Source of the DNA: Calditrichia bacterium
Lineage (GTDB): Bacteria; Calditrichota; Calditrichia; RBG-13-44-9; J075
Assembly: GCA_028284445.1 (NCBI GenBank)
Contig: JANQRS010000037.1
Coordinates: 18,514 to 82,513, forward strand
DNA length: 64,000 bases
Direction: 5' to 3'
How positions within the stretch are numbered: position 1 is the first letter of the stretch; every line of letters begins with the position of its first letter. The notes below the pieces were generated by a model. That model had not been told where the DNA came from and did not search any database. It saw only the letters and a list, made by a program, of their open reading frames with translations. The translations under genes were made by a program, and so were the position numbers. Below are positions 51,014-58,827 of the stretch, in pieces.

Positions 51014-51520
51014 ATGGGAAATTCTATAGAGGCAATGGATTCTATTCGCGTTGCGCTTGTCGATGATGATACCGAAATATTGACCAGCCTTTCTACCATT
51101 CTTGATAATCTTAATCGCCTGGCTTGTGTGGCTGCCTGCGATTCGGTGAAAAATTGCCTGCCGGAGCTGAAAGAAAAACGCCCGGATATTATACTTCTGG
51201 ACGTACACCTGCGAGGCCATTCCGGCATCGAGGCGATTCCGGAGCTTCGCAGCCAAATTCCTGATGCCCGGATCGTTATGCATTCGAATTATGACGACGA
51301 GGACAAAGTGCGCGGCGCTTATGCTGCCGGGGCAGCCGGATACCTGCTCAAGAATTATTCTGCCCAAAAACTACAATGGGCTATTGAGCAAGTGCATAGC
51401 GGCAGTGGTGTTTGGCCTGCGGCAATGGACTGGGACGTGCCGGAAGCTGATCCTTCATTCCCGGCAGTTGTCGGCAAACTGCTGGCACAACTGCGATATT
51501 GGTTCTCATCAAAAGGCTAG
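51014..51520 (+). CDS. Receiver-domain protein, NarL-like without DNA-binding domain
   Basis: The 168-residue protein has a complete receiver (about 12-130; acidic pair in LVDDDTE, Asp63 in IILLDVHLRG, Lys in GYLLKNYS). Where a LuxR-type HTH would follow there is only a 40-residue tail (MDWDVPEADPSFPAVVGKLLAQLRYWFSSKG in parts) with no HTH, so it is either degenerate or a phosphate sink. The reading frame ends naturally at TAG, and the sequence after it shows no HTH remnant that I recognise. The copies of the shared 19-nt motif flank this gene. Confidence 0.9.
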   Translation: MGNSIEAMDSIRVALVDDDTEILTSLSTILDNLNRLACVAACDSVKNCLPELKEKRPDIILLDVHLRGHSGIEAIPELRSQIPDARIVMHSNYDDEDKVRGAYAAGAAGYLLKNYSAQKLQWAIEQVHSGSGVWPAAMDWDVPEADPSFPAVVGKLLAQLRYWFSSKG

Positions 51521-51631
51521 CGTTTTCAGCAACTCCAAAGAACTCTCTGCCATTCAACTTCTCATACCTCTACCCCCTCATTTTTCTTGCTATTCCTATC
51601 AATTTTAGTCGGTCGAATTGCCTTTTCAAGG

Positions 51632-51653
51632 CATAAACCATCACTTCTGATAG
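51632..51653. promoter_or_regulatory. Shared intergenic motif, copy 2
   Basis: Contains ATAAACCATCACTTCTGAT, one base different from the copy at 50736. It lies about 65-85 nt upstream of the TPR lipoprotein gene, a position suited to an operator. Confidence 0.5.
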
Positions 51654-51718
51654 TAGAAATTTCCTATTGATTACCATATGTTAAACCAGTTTGTAAAACG
51701 GTTGTGAGGGAGATTGTT

Positions 51719-53428
51719 ATGAAAACGAATGAAGTAAAAAGTCAAAACTTACCTGGAGCTGGAAAAATGAGGAAGGTAGTAAATGTACTCTTCTGGCTGG
51801 TCGCGATTGGGTTGTTGATCTGGAGTGGATGCAACAATCAATCGCGTACCGACCAGTCGGAACGAATTGCACCCCTGCTGGAAGGGATGGGAGATCTATT
51901 CCATAAGGTGACCACTAATAGTAGTGAAGCGCAGCGCTTCTTTAATCAGGGCCTGGTTTTATCATATGGGTTTAACCACGCAGAGGCAAAACGCTCTTTT
52001 CAGGAAGCGGCGCGTATTGATCCGGGCATGGCCATGGCACATTGGGGCGTTGCCCTGGTGCTTGGCCCGAATATCAACGCGGCCATGGAAGATAACGATG
52101 TACCGGAGGCCTATGCGTCGATTCAAAAGGCGATCAAGCTGGCGCCCAAGGCCAGCAAGAAGGAGCAGGCATATATCAAGGCACTCAGCAAGCGCTACGC
52201 GCCGCAGCCAGTGAAAGATCGCTCTGAGCTGGACCGCGCTTATGCCGACGCCATGCGTCAGCTGGCGAAAGACTACCCCAATGATATTGATGCCCTCACG
52301 CTTAGCGGCGAAGCATTGATGGATCTTCATCCCTGGGATTTCTGGGAAAAAGATGGGACAGCGAAAGAATGGACACCGGAAATTCTGAGCACCCTCGAAA
52401 AGGCCCTGGAAATGGATCCGAACCACCCGGGAGCGAATCATCTTTATATCCATGCCGTCGAGGCGTCGGATGATCCGGCCCGGGCAGAAGCAGCCGCGGA
52501 TCGTTTGCGCGACCTGGTTCCCGGTGCTGGTCACCTGGTTCACATGCCTGCGCATATCTACATCCGCGTTGGGCGCTATAACGACGGATCTGTTGCCAAC
52601 GAAAAGGCTATCGAAGCAGATAATGACTATATCACCCAATGTCGCAACCAGGGCATTTATCCGCTGGCCTATCATCCGCATAATTATCACTTCTTGTGGG
52701 CGACGGCTACCATGGAGGGCCGGGACGATGTAGCGATTCATGCGGCCAGGAAGCTGGCATCGAAAATTCACCTTGAGATGTTGCGCATGGAAGGCTATGG
52801 TACCATGCAGCACTTCTATTCCATTCCGTATTATGCGCTGGCACGCTTTGCTCGTTGGGATGAGATTTTGAAAGAACCGGCGCCGCCGGCGGATCTGGTA
52901 TATCCGACCGGTGTTTGGACATATGCTCGCGGTTTGGCGCAGTTGCGAAGCGGTGATAAGTCTGCTGCGGAAGGCAGTTTGAAGACGCTGCAGGCAATCG
53001 CTGCTGATTCCAGTCTGGAAAAAGTAACAATTTGGGATATCAATACCACGGCGCATTTGATGAAGATTGCTGTGGAGGTATTGGACGCCGAGATTCTTGC
53101 GGAAAGCGGCAAGTATACAGCGGCTGTTGCAGCCCTGAAAAGAGCCGTAGAGCTGGAAGACAACTTAAACTATGACGAGCCATATCCCTGGTATGCCCCG
53201 GTTCGGCAAACGCTGGGCGCGGTGCTGCTCGAGGCCGGTGAAACCAGTAAAGCGGAAGCGGTATTTCGTGAAGACATGAGTCGTTATCCGGAAAATGGCT
53301 GGGCGCTATATGGCTTGAAGCAAAGCCTGGAGGCCCAGGGGAAAACCGACGAAGCGCTGGCGATCAGCAAGCGCTTCGAAAAGGCCTGGGTCTTATCTGA
53401 AGTCAAGCTGACCTCAGCAAGACTATAA
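51719..53428 (+). CDS. TPR-repeat protein with N-terminal membrane/lipoprotein signal
   Basis: The 569-residue protein has a hydrophobic segment with a possible lipobox (VLFWLVAIGLLIWSGC) about 25-45 residues in. Tetratricopeptide repeats cover the rest (FFNQGLVLSYGFNHAEAKRSFQEAARIDPGMAMAHWGVAL in parts; HPGANHLYIHAVEAS; GAVLLEAGETSKAEAVF). His-rich motifs HLVHMPAHIYIRVG and YHPHNYHFLW are conserved in this family and may bind metal. Homologues are common in Acidobacteria and FCB genomes; function unknown. GAGGGA 7 nt upstream supports ATG 51719, but ATG 51767, just before the hydrophobic segment, is a real alternative. Confidence 0.9.
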   Translation: MKTNEVKSQNLPGAGKMRKVVNVLFWLVAIGLLIWSGCNNQSRTDQSERIAPLLEGMGDLFHKVTTNSSEAQRFFNQGLVLSYGFNHAEAKRSFQEAARIDPGMAMAHWGVALVLGPNINAAMEDNDVPEAYASIQKAIKLAPKASKKEQAYIKALSKRYAPQPVKDRSELDRAYADAMRQLAKDYPNDIDALTLSGEALMDLHPWDFWEKDGTAKEWTPEILSTLEKALEMDPNHPGANHLYIHAVEASDDPARAEAAADRLRDLVPGAGHLVHMPAHIYIRVGRYNDGSVANEKAIEADNDYITQCRNQGIYPLAYHPHNYHFLWATATMEGRDDVAIHAARKLASKIHLEMLRMEGYGTMQHFYSIPYYALARFARWDEILKEPAPPADLVYPTGVWTYARGLAQLRSGDKSAAEGSLKTLQAIAADSSLEKVTIWDINTTAHLMKIAVEVLDAEILAESGKYTAAVAALKRAVELEDNLNYDEPYPWYAPVRQTLGAVLLEAGETSKAEAVFREDMSRYPENGWALYGLKQSLEAQGKTDEALAISKRFEKAWVLSEVKLTSARL

Positions 53429-53607
53429 ACCAAAAATGTTGGCTTCGCCAACGTCGGGCTCGCAAGCTCGTTTTACTCGCGTCAGGCCATCCCGGCCAAA
53501 AAAATTACGCGAAGGAAGTGAGCTGACGAGCCGGAGGCTCTGACGCTGGCATAGGCAGCTGAAGTCGACAAAGTCGGCGATAGTACGAATCGCTAAGGGA
53601 GTTTGTT

Positions 53608-54402
53608 GTGAGAATGGATCATCTTGTTGTGCATACAAGCAATCAAAGTGCACAGAATCATCAGTTGGAAACAGCTTTGCAGCATATGGGATTCGAATTC
53701 AATTCACGCTGGACGCGGATCGCACATAAGCTGGAAAGCTCATTTATGCGAGTTGGGAGGGAATATGTTGAGTTCAATCGCAGTCTAACCTGTGATGCCG
53801 AGCCGCGAGAGGGTATACGAGCGCGGACCGGATTTCAAGGCGTTACCGGAATTATGCTGAAGACCAATGATCTTGCGGCATTGAAAGATCGCTTCGAGAG
53901 ACGCGGGATCGAAGTGAACGGCCCGTGGACGGCTTCTAAAATTCACCGCAGCCGGCTGATTCGAAAACGCTATCCCTGGCAGGTGATGACCCTGCCGCCA
54001 ATTCCCGGAACCGACTTGGAAATTGGTTTTGTGGAGTATGATGCTGCTGCCTACAAGTTCTGGAAACTGTTACCGGTGCCGAATTCGACACAAAATGGAC
54101 TGGAACTGATTTCCCGGGTTGAAGTTGCACTGCCGGCATTTGAGATTACTCGCAGCTATTTGCGGCGGATATTTACGGATGCGCGTGAGAGAAAGGGACG
54201 ACTGATCGTGGCCCTGGGACGCCAGAATCTTGAATTCGTCAGCAGTGATGCTTATGTCGATGTGAAAGTCGAAGTGGCCTCCAGCAACGAACGGCATTTT
54301 GATAAGCGATTGAGGTTTGGAAATCTGGAGTTAAAAATAGTTGAGAGAGGGAATTTGCAGCCGGTGCGAATTGTTGGTCGCCGGCAAGGCGCGAGGTGTT
54401 GA
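53608..54402 (+). CDS. VOC/glyoxalase-like domain protein
   Basis: The 264-residue protein begins MRMDHLVVHTSNQ, a glyoxalase-like (PF13468-type) strand with a metal-site His. It continues with FEFNSRWTRIAHKLESSFMRVGREYVEF and FQGVTGIMLKTNDLAALKDRFERRGIEV, giving two beta-alpha-beta modules, and may have a second half-module (VEVALPAFEITRSYLRRIF). Metal residues of the second half are less clear. The GTG at 53608 sits 6 nt after AAGGGAG and is preferred; ATG 53614 is the alternative. The substrate is unknown. Confidence 0.85.
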   Translation: MRMDHLVVHTSNQSAQNHQLETALQHMGFEFNSRWTRIAHKLESSFMRVGREYVEFNRSLTCDAEPREGIRARTGFQGVTGIMLKTNDLAALKDRFERRGIEVNGPWTASKIHRSRLIRKRYPWQVMTLPPIPGTDLEIGFVEYDAAAYKFWKLLPVPNSTQNGLELISRVEVALPAFEITRSYLRRIFTDARERKGRLIVALGRQNLEFVSSDAYVDVKVEVASSNERHFDKRLRFGNLELKIVERGNLQPVRIVGRRQGARC

Positions 54403-54458
54403 ACATATCGACCTCGGGGAGACGTCTTAAAACTTCATATCCTCCTCCTGATACGCGT

Positions 54459-54493
54459 GAGTCATTCCGGTTCTCCGGGATGACTCTTTTTTT
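54459..54493 (+). terminator. Rho-independent terminator after the VOC-like gene
   Basis: 12-bp stem GAGTCATTCCGG / CCGGGATGACTC with loop TTCT, followed by seven T. Strong intrinsic terminator 57 nt after the stop. Confidence 0.93.
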
Positions 54494-54588
54494 GCGCGAA
54501 GCCAGCTGACACGAGTGGAGCGAGTTTGCCTCTTGAATAACTCGCTACTGTAGAGTATCTTCGTGCTCTACTTCAGTGGAGACAGGCA

Positions 54589-55893
54589 TTGGCAAATCGA
54601 CAACTCTTCACTTCCCGTCTATCACTTATTTTGACCATGATTGGTGTTGCCGTCGGACTTGGCAATGTCTGGCGTTTTCCTTACATGATGGGACGTTACG
54701 GCGGCAGTGCTTTTCTGCTCATCTATCTGTTGTTTACCATCCTGCTGGCCTTTCCGGCAGTGATGGCCGAGTGGGGCTTGGGACGTGCAACGCGCCAGGG
54801 GCCGCTGGAGGCCTTCCGGCAAACCCTCGGTGCTCGCGTCGGAAAAATCATTGGCTTGATGCTCTTTGTTACGGTACTGGTTGCCGATTCCTACTATCTG
54901 GTGGTGATTGCCAATGTCTTTTTTACTGCCGGCTTCAGCGCCTTTTACGGCTTTGGCAGTGAACAAATGCCGTTGTTTTCTACCCAATTGAGCAACGGGT
55001 GGCTGCAGTTTGCTGTTGCGGTGGTCATACTAGCGCTGAGCTGTTTCGTCATTTACAAGGGATTGAACAAGGGCATTGAACCGGTGAGCCGCCTGGCCGT
55101 ACCTTTCTTCCTGGTGGTTATTGTTTACCTGATATTTCACGCCTTGAATCTCGATGGCGCAGCGGCGCAGTTGATGGCCTTTTTGAAGCCGAACTTTTCC
55201 GCTTTGGAATCGTCCCACGTTTTTGCAGCAATGGGGCAAGCCTTCTTTTCGCTCAGTCTTGGTGGCACATTTCTGCTCATCTACGGCAGTTATCTCCCGG
55301 ATAGCGAAGACATCCCTCGCTCAGCGATGTGGATGGTTGGCGGTGACGTTGGCGCTGCACTGCTGACTTCTCTTTTCATTGTACCAACCATCCTTGTATT
55401 TGGATTGGATATGACAAGCGGACCGCAATTGATTTTTACCACCGTGCCGAACTTGTTTGCCCAGATGCCTCTCGGGCGTGTCCTCGGCACTTGCTTTTTG
55501 CTTGCCCTGGGCATGGTTGCTTTTTTGTCGAATATTGCTGCGCTGGAGGTCCTTGCCGGCAGCATGCAAGATGTTGGCTGGTTCGGCGGATCACGGCGAA
55601 GAATCGTATATATCCTTGGCGCTGTGGAATGTCTGTTGATGTTGCCAAGTGCGCTCGACCCCAATCTCATCGGCACCCTGGACCTGATCTTTGGTTCCGG
55701 CATGCAGGTCTTCGGCAGTGCTATCACAGTGATTGCCTTTGCCTGGGGGCTGAGCCGAGTTGATGCGTTTCGACAATTGTTCGGCGAAGCGGCGCACCAG
55801 CGGTCTTCATTTCTGATCTGGTGGCTGCGCTGGGTCGTGCCGATTGCACTTCTTGGGGTGTTGGGGATGTATATTTACAGTTCGTTAAGTTAG
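54589..55893 (+). CDS. Sodium-dependent neurotransmitter-type (NSS/SNF) symporter
   Basis: The 434-residue protein has about 11 membrane segments in the LeuT fold. TM1 shows the unwound substrate/Na+ site MIGVAVGLGNVWRFPYMMGRYGGSAFLLIY (in parts), TM2 has PAVMAEWGLGRATRQG, TM6 FAAMGQAFFSLSLGGTFLLIYGSY (in parts). NSS proteins import amino acids with Na+. A TTG start at 54589 with GGAG 7 nt upstream fits; no ATG occurs before the conserved TM1. The IPNS-like oxygenase and cupin follow on the same strand; a link is only suggestive. Confidence 0.94.
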   Translation: MANRQLFTSRLSLILTMIGVAVGLGNVWRFPYMMGRYGGSAFLLIYLLFTILLAFPAVMAEWGLGRATRQGPLEAFRQTLGARVGKIIGLMLFVTVLVADSYYLVVIANVFFTAGFSAFYGFGSEQMPLFSTQLSNGWLQFAVAVVILALSCFVIYKGLNKGIEPVSRLAVPFFLVVIVYLIFHALNLDGAAAQLMAFLKPNFSALESSHVFAAMGQAFFSLSLGGTFLLIYGSYLPDSEDIPRSAMWMVGGDVGAALLTSLFIVPTILVFGLDMTSGPQLIFTTVPNLFAQMPLGRVLGTCFLLALGMVAFLSNIAALEVLAGSMQDVGWFGGSRRRIVYILGAVECLLMLPSALDPNLIGTLDLIFGSGMQVFGSAITVIAFAWGLSRVDAFRQLFGEAAHQRSSFLIWWLRWVVPIALLGVLGMYIYSSLS

Positions 55894-55916
55894 CGCGCCA
55901 AACCAGGGCATACAAA

Positions 55917-56083
55917 TATCCAAATTCCAACAGGAAAAATTCCAAGGTGCATGAGGCGAATGCCTAAGTTAGCAGCAAGTGGCCCTATTGAACTTCCACA
56001 GATTTCTGCTCTATTTAACCGGAATATTATTATTAGGTGCTTTTTCTTTTGGAATTTTTCTTGTTGGATGTTTTTGTTCTAAT
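55917..56083. repeat. AATTCCAA-type inverted repeats
   Basis: CCAAATTCCAACAGG and AAAAATTCCAAGG (about 55919-55948) have an inverted partner TTTTGGAATTTTTCTTGTTGG at about 56048-56069. A related run CAAATTCCAAAAGG-ATAAATTCCAAAC lies at 42037-42059. These resemble short dispersed repeats, with no coding potential. Confidence 0.6.
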
Positions 56084-56100
56084 CTTTTACCGGAGGTAAT

Positions 56101-57177
56101 ATGTCATCTTCAAAAGAAAAAGGGATAAAGGCGGTTAATCAGGAATTTAAGCGCTTTGAACAGGTCAACAAGGAGCAGACTTATCATCTGGCGGAAGGGG
56201 AGGGCGCTGAGGCTTTCGATGATGAATTTGTCATCAAGACCTGTGACATGCGCGACTTCTTCGAGGGAGGTACCAGCGGTAAGAATAGATTTGCTCAGGA
56301 ACTGGGTAGTGCGCTGGAAGAAATCGGCTTTGCGATATTGACCGGTCACGGTGTAGATCCGCAGCTCTATAAAAAGGCGCAGGATGCCTCCAGGGATATT
56401 TTCGAAAATACCAGCTATGAAGAGCGTATAAAGTTTAAGGCGGAGCGGCATGGTTCGGTAAATCAAGGGTATTTCCCAATGAAGGAAACGACCATCATAC
56501 ATCCGGATCTGGTTGAAGGATGGGTGTTTTGCCGTCGCGCTTTTGACATAGACGGTGATCCCAACTATCGCGTCGAAGATTTTTGGCCGGATGCGAAATG
56601 GGAAGCGCTCTTTCGCGAGCTGGTGCTTGCCCATGAGCAAATGATATTGCCCTTGATGCAGAGCATATTTCGCTATCTCGGCTGTGATCCACACCTGTAT
56701 GATGAGCGCATGACCGGCACAAACTTTGGCTTTCGCATCAATTATTATCCACCGATCAGCGAAAATGATGCCGCCTCCGGCGCCGGACGAATGCTAGGTC
56801 ACGAGGATGTTGATCTCTTTACCATTCTTCCCGCTCAGGAAGTTGATGGACTTCAGGTGCTGAATCGCAAAAACATGAAATGGATTCGCCTCAACCCGCC
56901 GGAAGGGAGCATCATTCTCAACACCGGTGATTACATGCAGCGCATCACCAATGACCGCTTGCCCTCTACCACGCATCGGGTAAGCAAGCCAAGGGATGCG
57001 TCCATGTATGGCAAGCCGCGAATCTCGCTGCCGATGGCAGTCTATGTCTGGGAAGATGAAATCCTGGAAGTATTACCGGGGTTGGAAAATCCTAAATATG
57101 AACCGATAGCAGCGATCAAGTTTCACACCTCGATCACCAGTAAGTATTACGGTGATGATTATGCGGTTGAGGAGTGA
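56101..57177 (+). CDS. 2-oxoglutarate/Fe(II) oxygenase, isopenicillin N synthase-like
   Basis: The 358-residue protein has a non-haem dioxygenase N-terminal domain (about 45-150; LGSALEEIGFAILTGHGVD) and a 2OG-FeII_Oxy domain. The iron ligands are His and Asp in GHEDVDLFTIL and the distal His in TTHRVSKP, and the RxS-type motif is KPRISLPM. FGFRINYYPPI is the conserved substrate-side strand. The family includes IPNS, ACC oxidase and flavonoid/gibberellin oxygenases; no specific activity can be assigned. It is followed 118 nt later by a cupin gene, which may form a unit with it. A good GGAGG-like RBS precedes ATG 56101. Confidence 0.92.
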   Translation: MSSSKEKGIKAVNQEFKRFEQVNKEQTYHLAEGEGAEAFDDEFVIKTCDMRDFFEGGTSGKNRFAQELGSALEEIGFAILTGHGVDPQLYKKAQDASRDIFENTSYEERIKFKAERHGSVNQGYFPMKETTIIHPDLVEGWVFCRRAFDIDGDPNYRVEDFWPDAKWEALFRELVLAHEQMILPLMQSIFRYLGCDPHLYDERMTGTNFGFRINYYPPISENDAASGAGRMLGHEDVDLFTILPAQEVDGLQVLNRKNMKWIRLNPPEGSIILNTGDYMQRITNDRLPSTTHRVSKPRDASMYGKPRISLPMAVYVWEDEILEVLPGLENPKYEPIAAIKFHTSITSKYYGDDYAVEE

Positions 57178-57205
57178 GCCTGAAGACTCTACGGATATCG
57201 CAATG

Positions 57206-57251
57206 AGTCCGCCCTATATGTCCCCCTGAGAGGATATATAGGGGGAGACTT
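57206..57251. repeat. Degenerate intergenic palindrome
   Basis: GTCCGCCCTATATGTCCCCC pairs imperfectly with GGATATATAGGGGGAGACT. It is a decayed copy of the CTATCTCC-type palindromes, between the oxygenase and cupin genes. Confidence 0.6.
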
Positions 57252-57295
57252 AGGCAAAATCAAAATGAATGAACGACCAATTTGAGGAGAAAGCA

Positions 57296-57727
57296 ATGCA
57301 AAAGGACGATCACATCGATCAATCCGCCGTTGAGGATTTGGATGGCATTACCATCATTCGCGGCGGCGGGAAAAAACGTGGCTGGAATGGGATTCATTAT
57401 AAGCAGGGCATGTCGGAGAAAAACGTCGGTTCAACCAAACTGTCTTGCAATGTCGCAACCATTCCACCGGGTGGTGTTGCCTACGCTCATATTCATGTCG
57501 ATTTCGAGCTGATGCTATATATTCTTGAAGGGCGCGTGCGGCACGAATACGGTCCGGGATTGCGCAAGACTGTTGAAAATGAAGCTGGTGATTTCATATT
57601 CATCAAGCCCGGTGTGCCGCACGAAGTTTTCAACATGAGCGATACGGAACCGGTGGTTGCTTTTGTGGCCAGATCGGCTGCCAGCGAGTGGGATAAGATC
57701 ATACCGTACGATCGAAATAGCGAATAA
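57296..57727 (+). CDS. Cupin-fold protein
   Basis: The 143-residue protein is a single cupin domain. Cupin motif 1 is AYAHIHVDFELMLYILEGRVRHEYG (in parts; HIH and Glu are metal ligands) and motif 2 is GDFIFIKPGVPHEVFNM (distal His). It could be a dioxygenase, isomerase or binding protein. AGGAG 6 nt upstream fixes ATG 57296; the ATG at 57269 lacks an RBS. It sits after the IPNS-like oxygenase. Confidence 0.93.
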   Translation: MQKDDHIDQSAVEDLDGITIIRGGGKKRGWNGIHYKQGMSEKNVGSTKLSCNVATIPPGGVAYAHIHVDFELMLYILEGRVRHEYGPGLRKTVENEAGDFIFIKPGVPHEVFNMSDTEPVVAFVARSAASEWDKIIPYDRNSE

Positions 57728-57858
57728 TTCAAAAATCTGCAGTCAGATGATAAATATAATAGAAGGGGAGCAATGTCACTGCATATCTAAGTGATACAGA
57801 AAAACGCTCTTTTGCTTCAAGTGTATAAAGGGAAGGACGCAACAAAGGAGGATGCGCT

Positions 57859-58692
57859 ATGTCTGAAGCAAATGAACCAGGGCCGGAACCGCAGCTCAAG
57901 AAAATAATCTCATGCCCCTGGTGTCGAACCAGAGTAAGGGAAGAACAAGGATCTTGCCCAAATTGCCAGGCCGTCTTGTTCGCTGACAAGACGAGTGCCG
58001 AAGAACGTGTGGAATCAGCTAAAAAAATGACCTACGGGGAGCAACTGCTGCGGGCCCGTGAGCATTTGTTTGAGGACTTGTTCAATGAAGATAATATCAA
58101 CAAGCAAATAAGCTATTTTTCGCTCTATGCTTTGATGTTTTCATTTATCTATGGCTTAACAGTCGGAATGTTCTCCGGAGGCTTCCAGATAATGGCTTCC
58201 GGGATCAAAGTACCGCTGATACTCTTCGGGACGCTGATCATTTGCCTCCCGGCACTATACACCTTCAATGTTTTGCTGGGATCAAGGCTGTCATTGAAGC
58301 AAACTTTATCGACATTATTGATTGTCACGTACCTCATCAGCCTGATTCTCGTCTCTTTCGCCCCGATATTATTTTTCTTTACTCTCTCAACCGACAGCCG
58401 GAATTTTTTCTCAATCCTGAATATGGTTTTTTGTCTGGTATCCGGTGGATTCGGAATCAGCTTGCTCTGGCGTGGGATGAAGTTCCTGACCCTGCGAAGT
58501 GGCAGCGAGCCGGATCTTACCATCATTCGTATTTGGTCTTTGATCTACATGTTCGTCGGGACGCAGTTCGCCTGGATTCTGCGTCCATTCATCGGCGAGT
58601 CGGGGGAATTCCTGTTATTTCGGAAACTGAAAGGCAATTTTTATCTCTACCTTATTGAACTGATTAAGAATTTGTTCCAGAACCCGGCTTGA
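57859..58692 (+). CDS. Zinc-ribbon membrane protein of unknown function
   Basis: The 277-residue protein starts with a zinc ribbon CPWCRTRV...CPNCQ (about 19-37) followed by a cytoplasmic helix and about six membrane segments (YALMFSFIYGLTVGMFSGG; VPLILFGTLIICLPALYTF; LLIVTYLISLILVSFAPILFFF; ILNMVFCLVSGGFGISLLW; IWSLIYMFVGTQFAWILRPFIG). The last segment with GTQFAWILRPFIG...GNFY is conserved in a Yip1-like unnamed family known to me from environmental genomes. AAAGGAGG just upstream supports ATG 57859. Function unknown. Confidence 0.9.
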   Translation: MSEANEPGPEPQLKKIISCPWCRTRVREEQGSCPNCQAVLFADKTSAEERVESAKKMTYGEQLLRAREHLFEDLFNEDNINKQISYFSLYALMFSFIYGLTVGMFSGGFQIMASGIKVPLILFGTLIICLPALYTFNVLLGSRLSLKQTLSTLLIVTYLISLILVSFAPILFFFTLSTDSRNFFSILNMVFCLVSGGFGISLLWRGMKFLTLRSGSEPDLTIIRIWSLIYMFVGTQFAWILRPFIGESGEFLLFRKLKGNFYLYLIELIKNLFQNPA

Positions 58693-58759
58693 TTAGTTCA
58701 GAAGCCATTTAACCCCCCTGCGCATATCGCAACACCTGGCAAATTTGACAATTACATAG

Positions 58760-58801
58760 AAATCCCCCTCAATCTCTTCCGGTCGAGATTGAGGGGGATT
58801 T
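58760..58801. repeat. Perfect 17-bp intergenic palindrome between convergent genes
   Basis: AAATCCCCCTCAATCTC, loop TTCCGGTC, GAGATTGAGGGGGATTT. It lies between the zinc-ribbon membrane gene and the convergent hydrolase gene; likely bidirectional terminator or REP-like element. Confidence 0.85.
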
Positions 58802-58827
58802 AGCAATTCCAGATTTGATTCACATCT

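Noticed and set aside
51962..53056. 364-codon open frame on the minus strand inside the TPR lipoprotein gene
   Set aside because: It runs antisense to a clear TPR gene, has no RBS or family features, and arises from the codon bias of the real gene.
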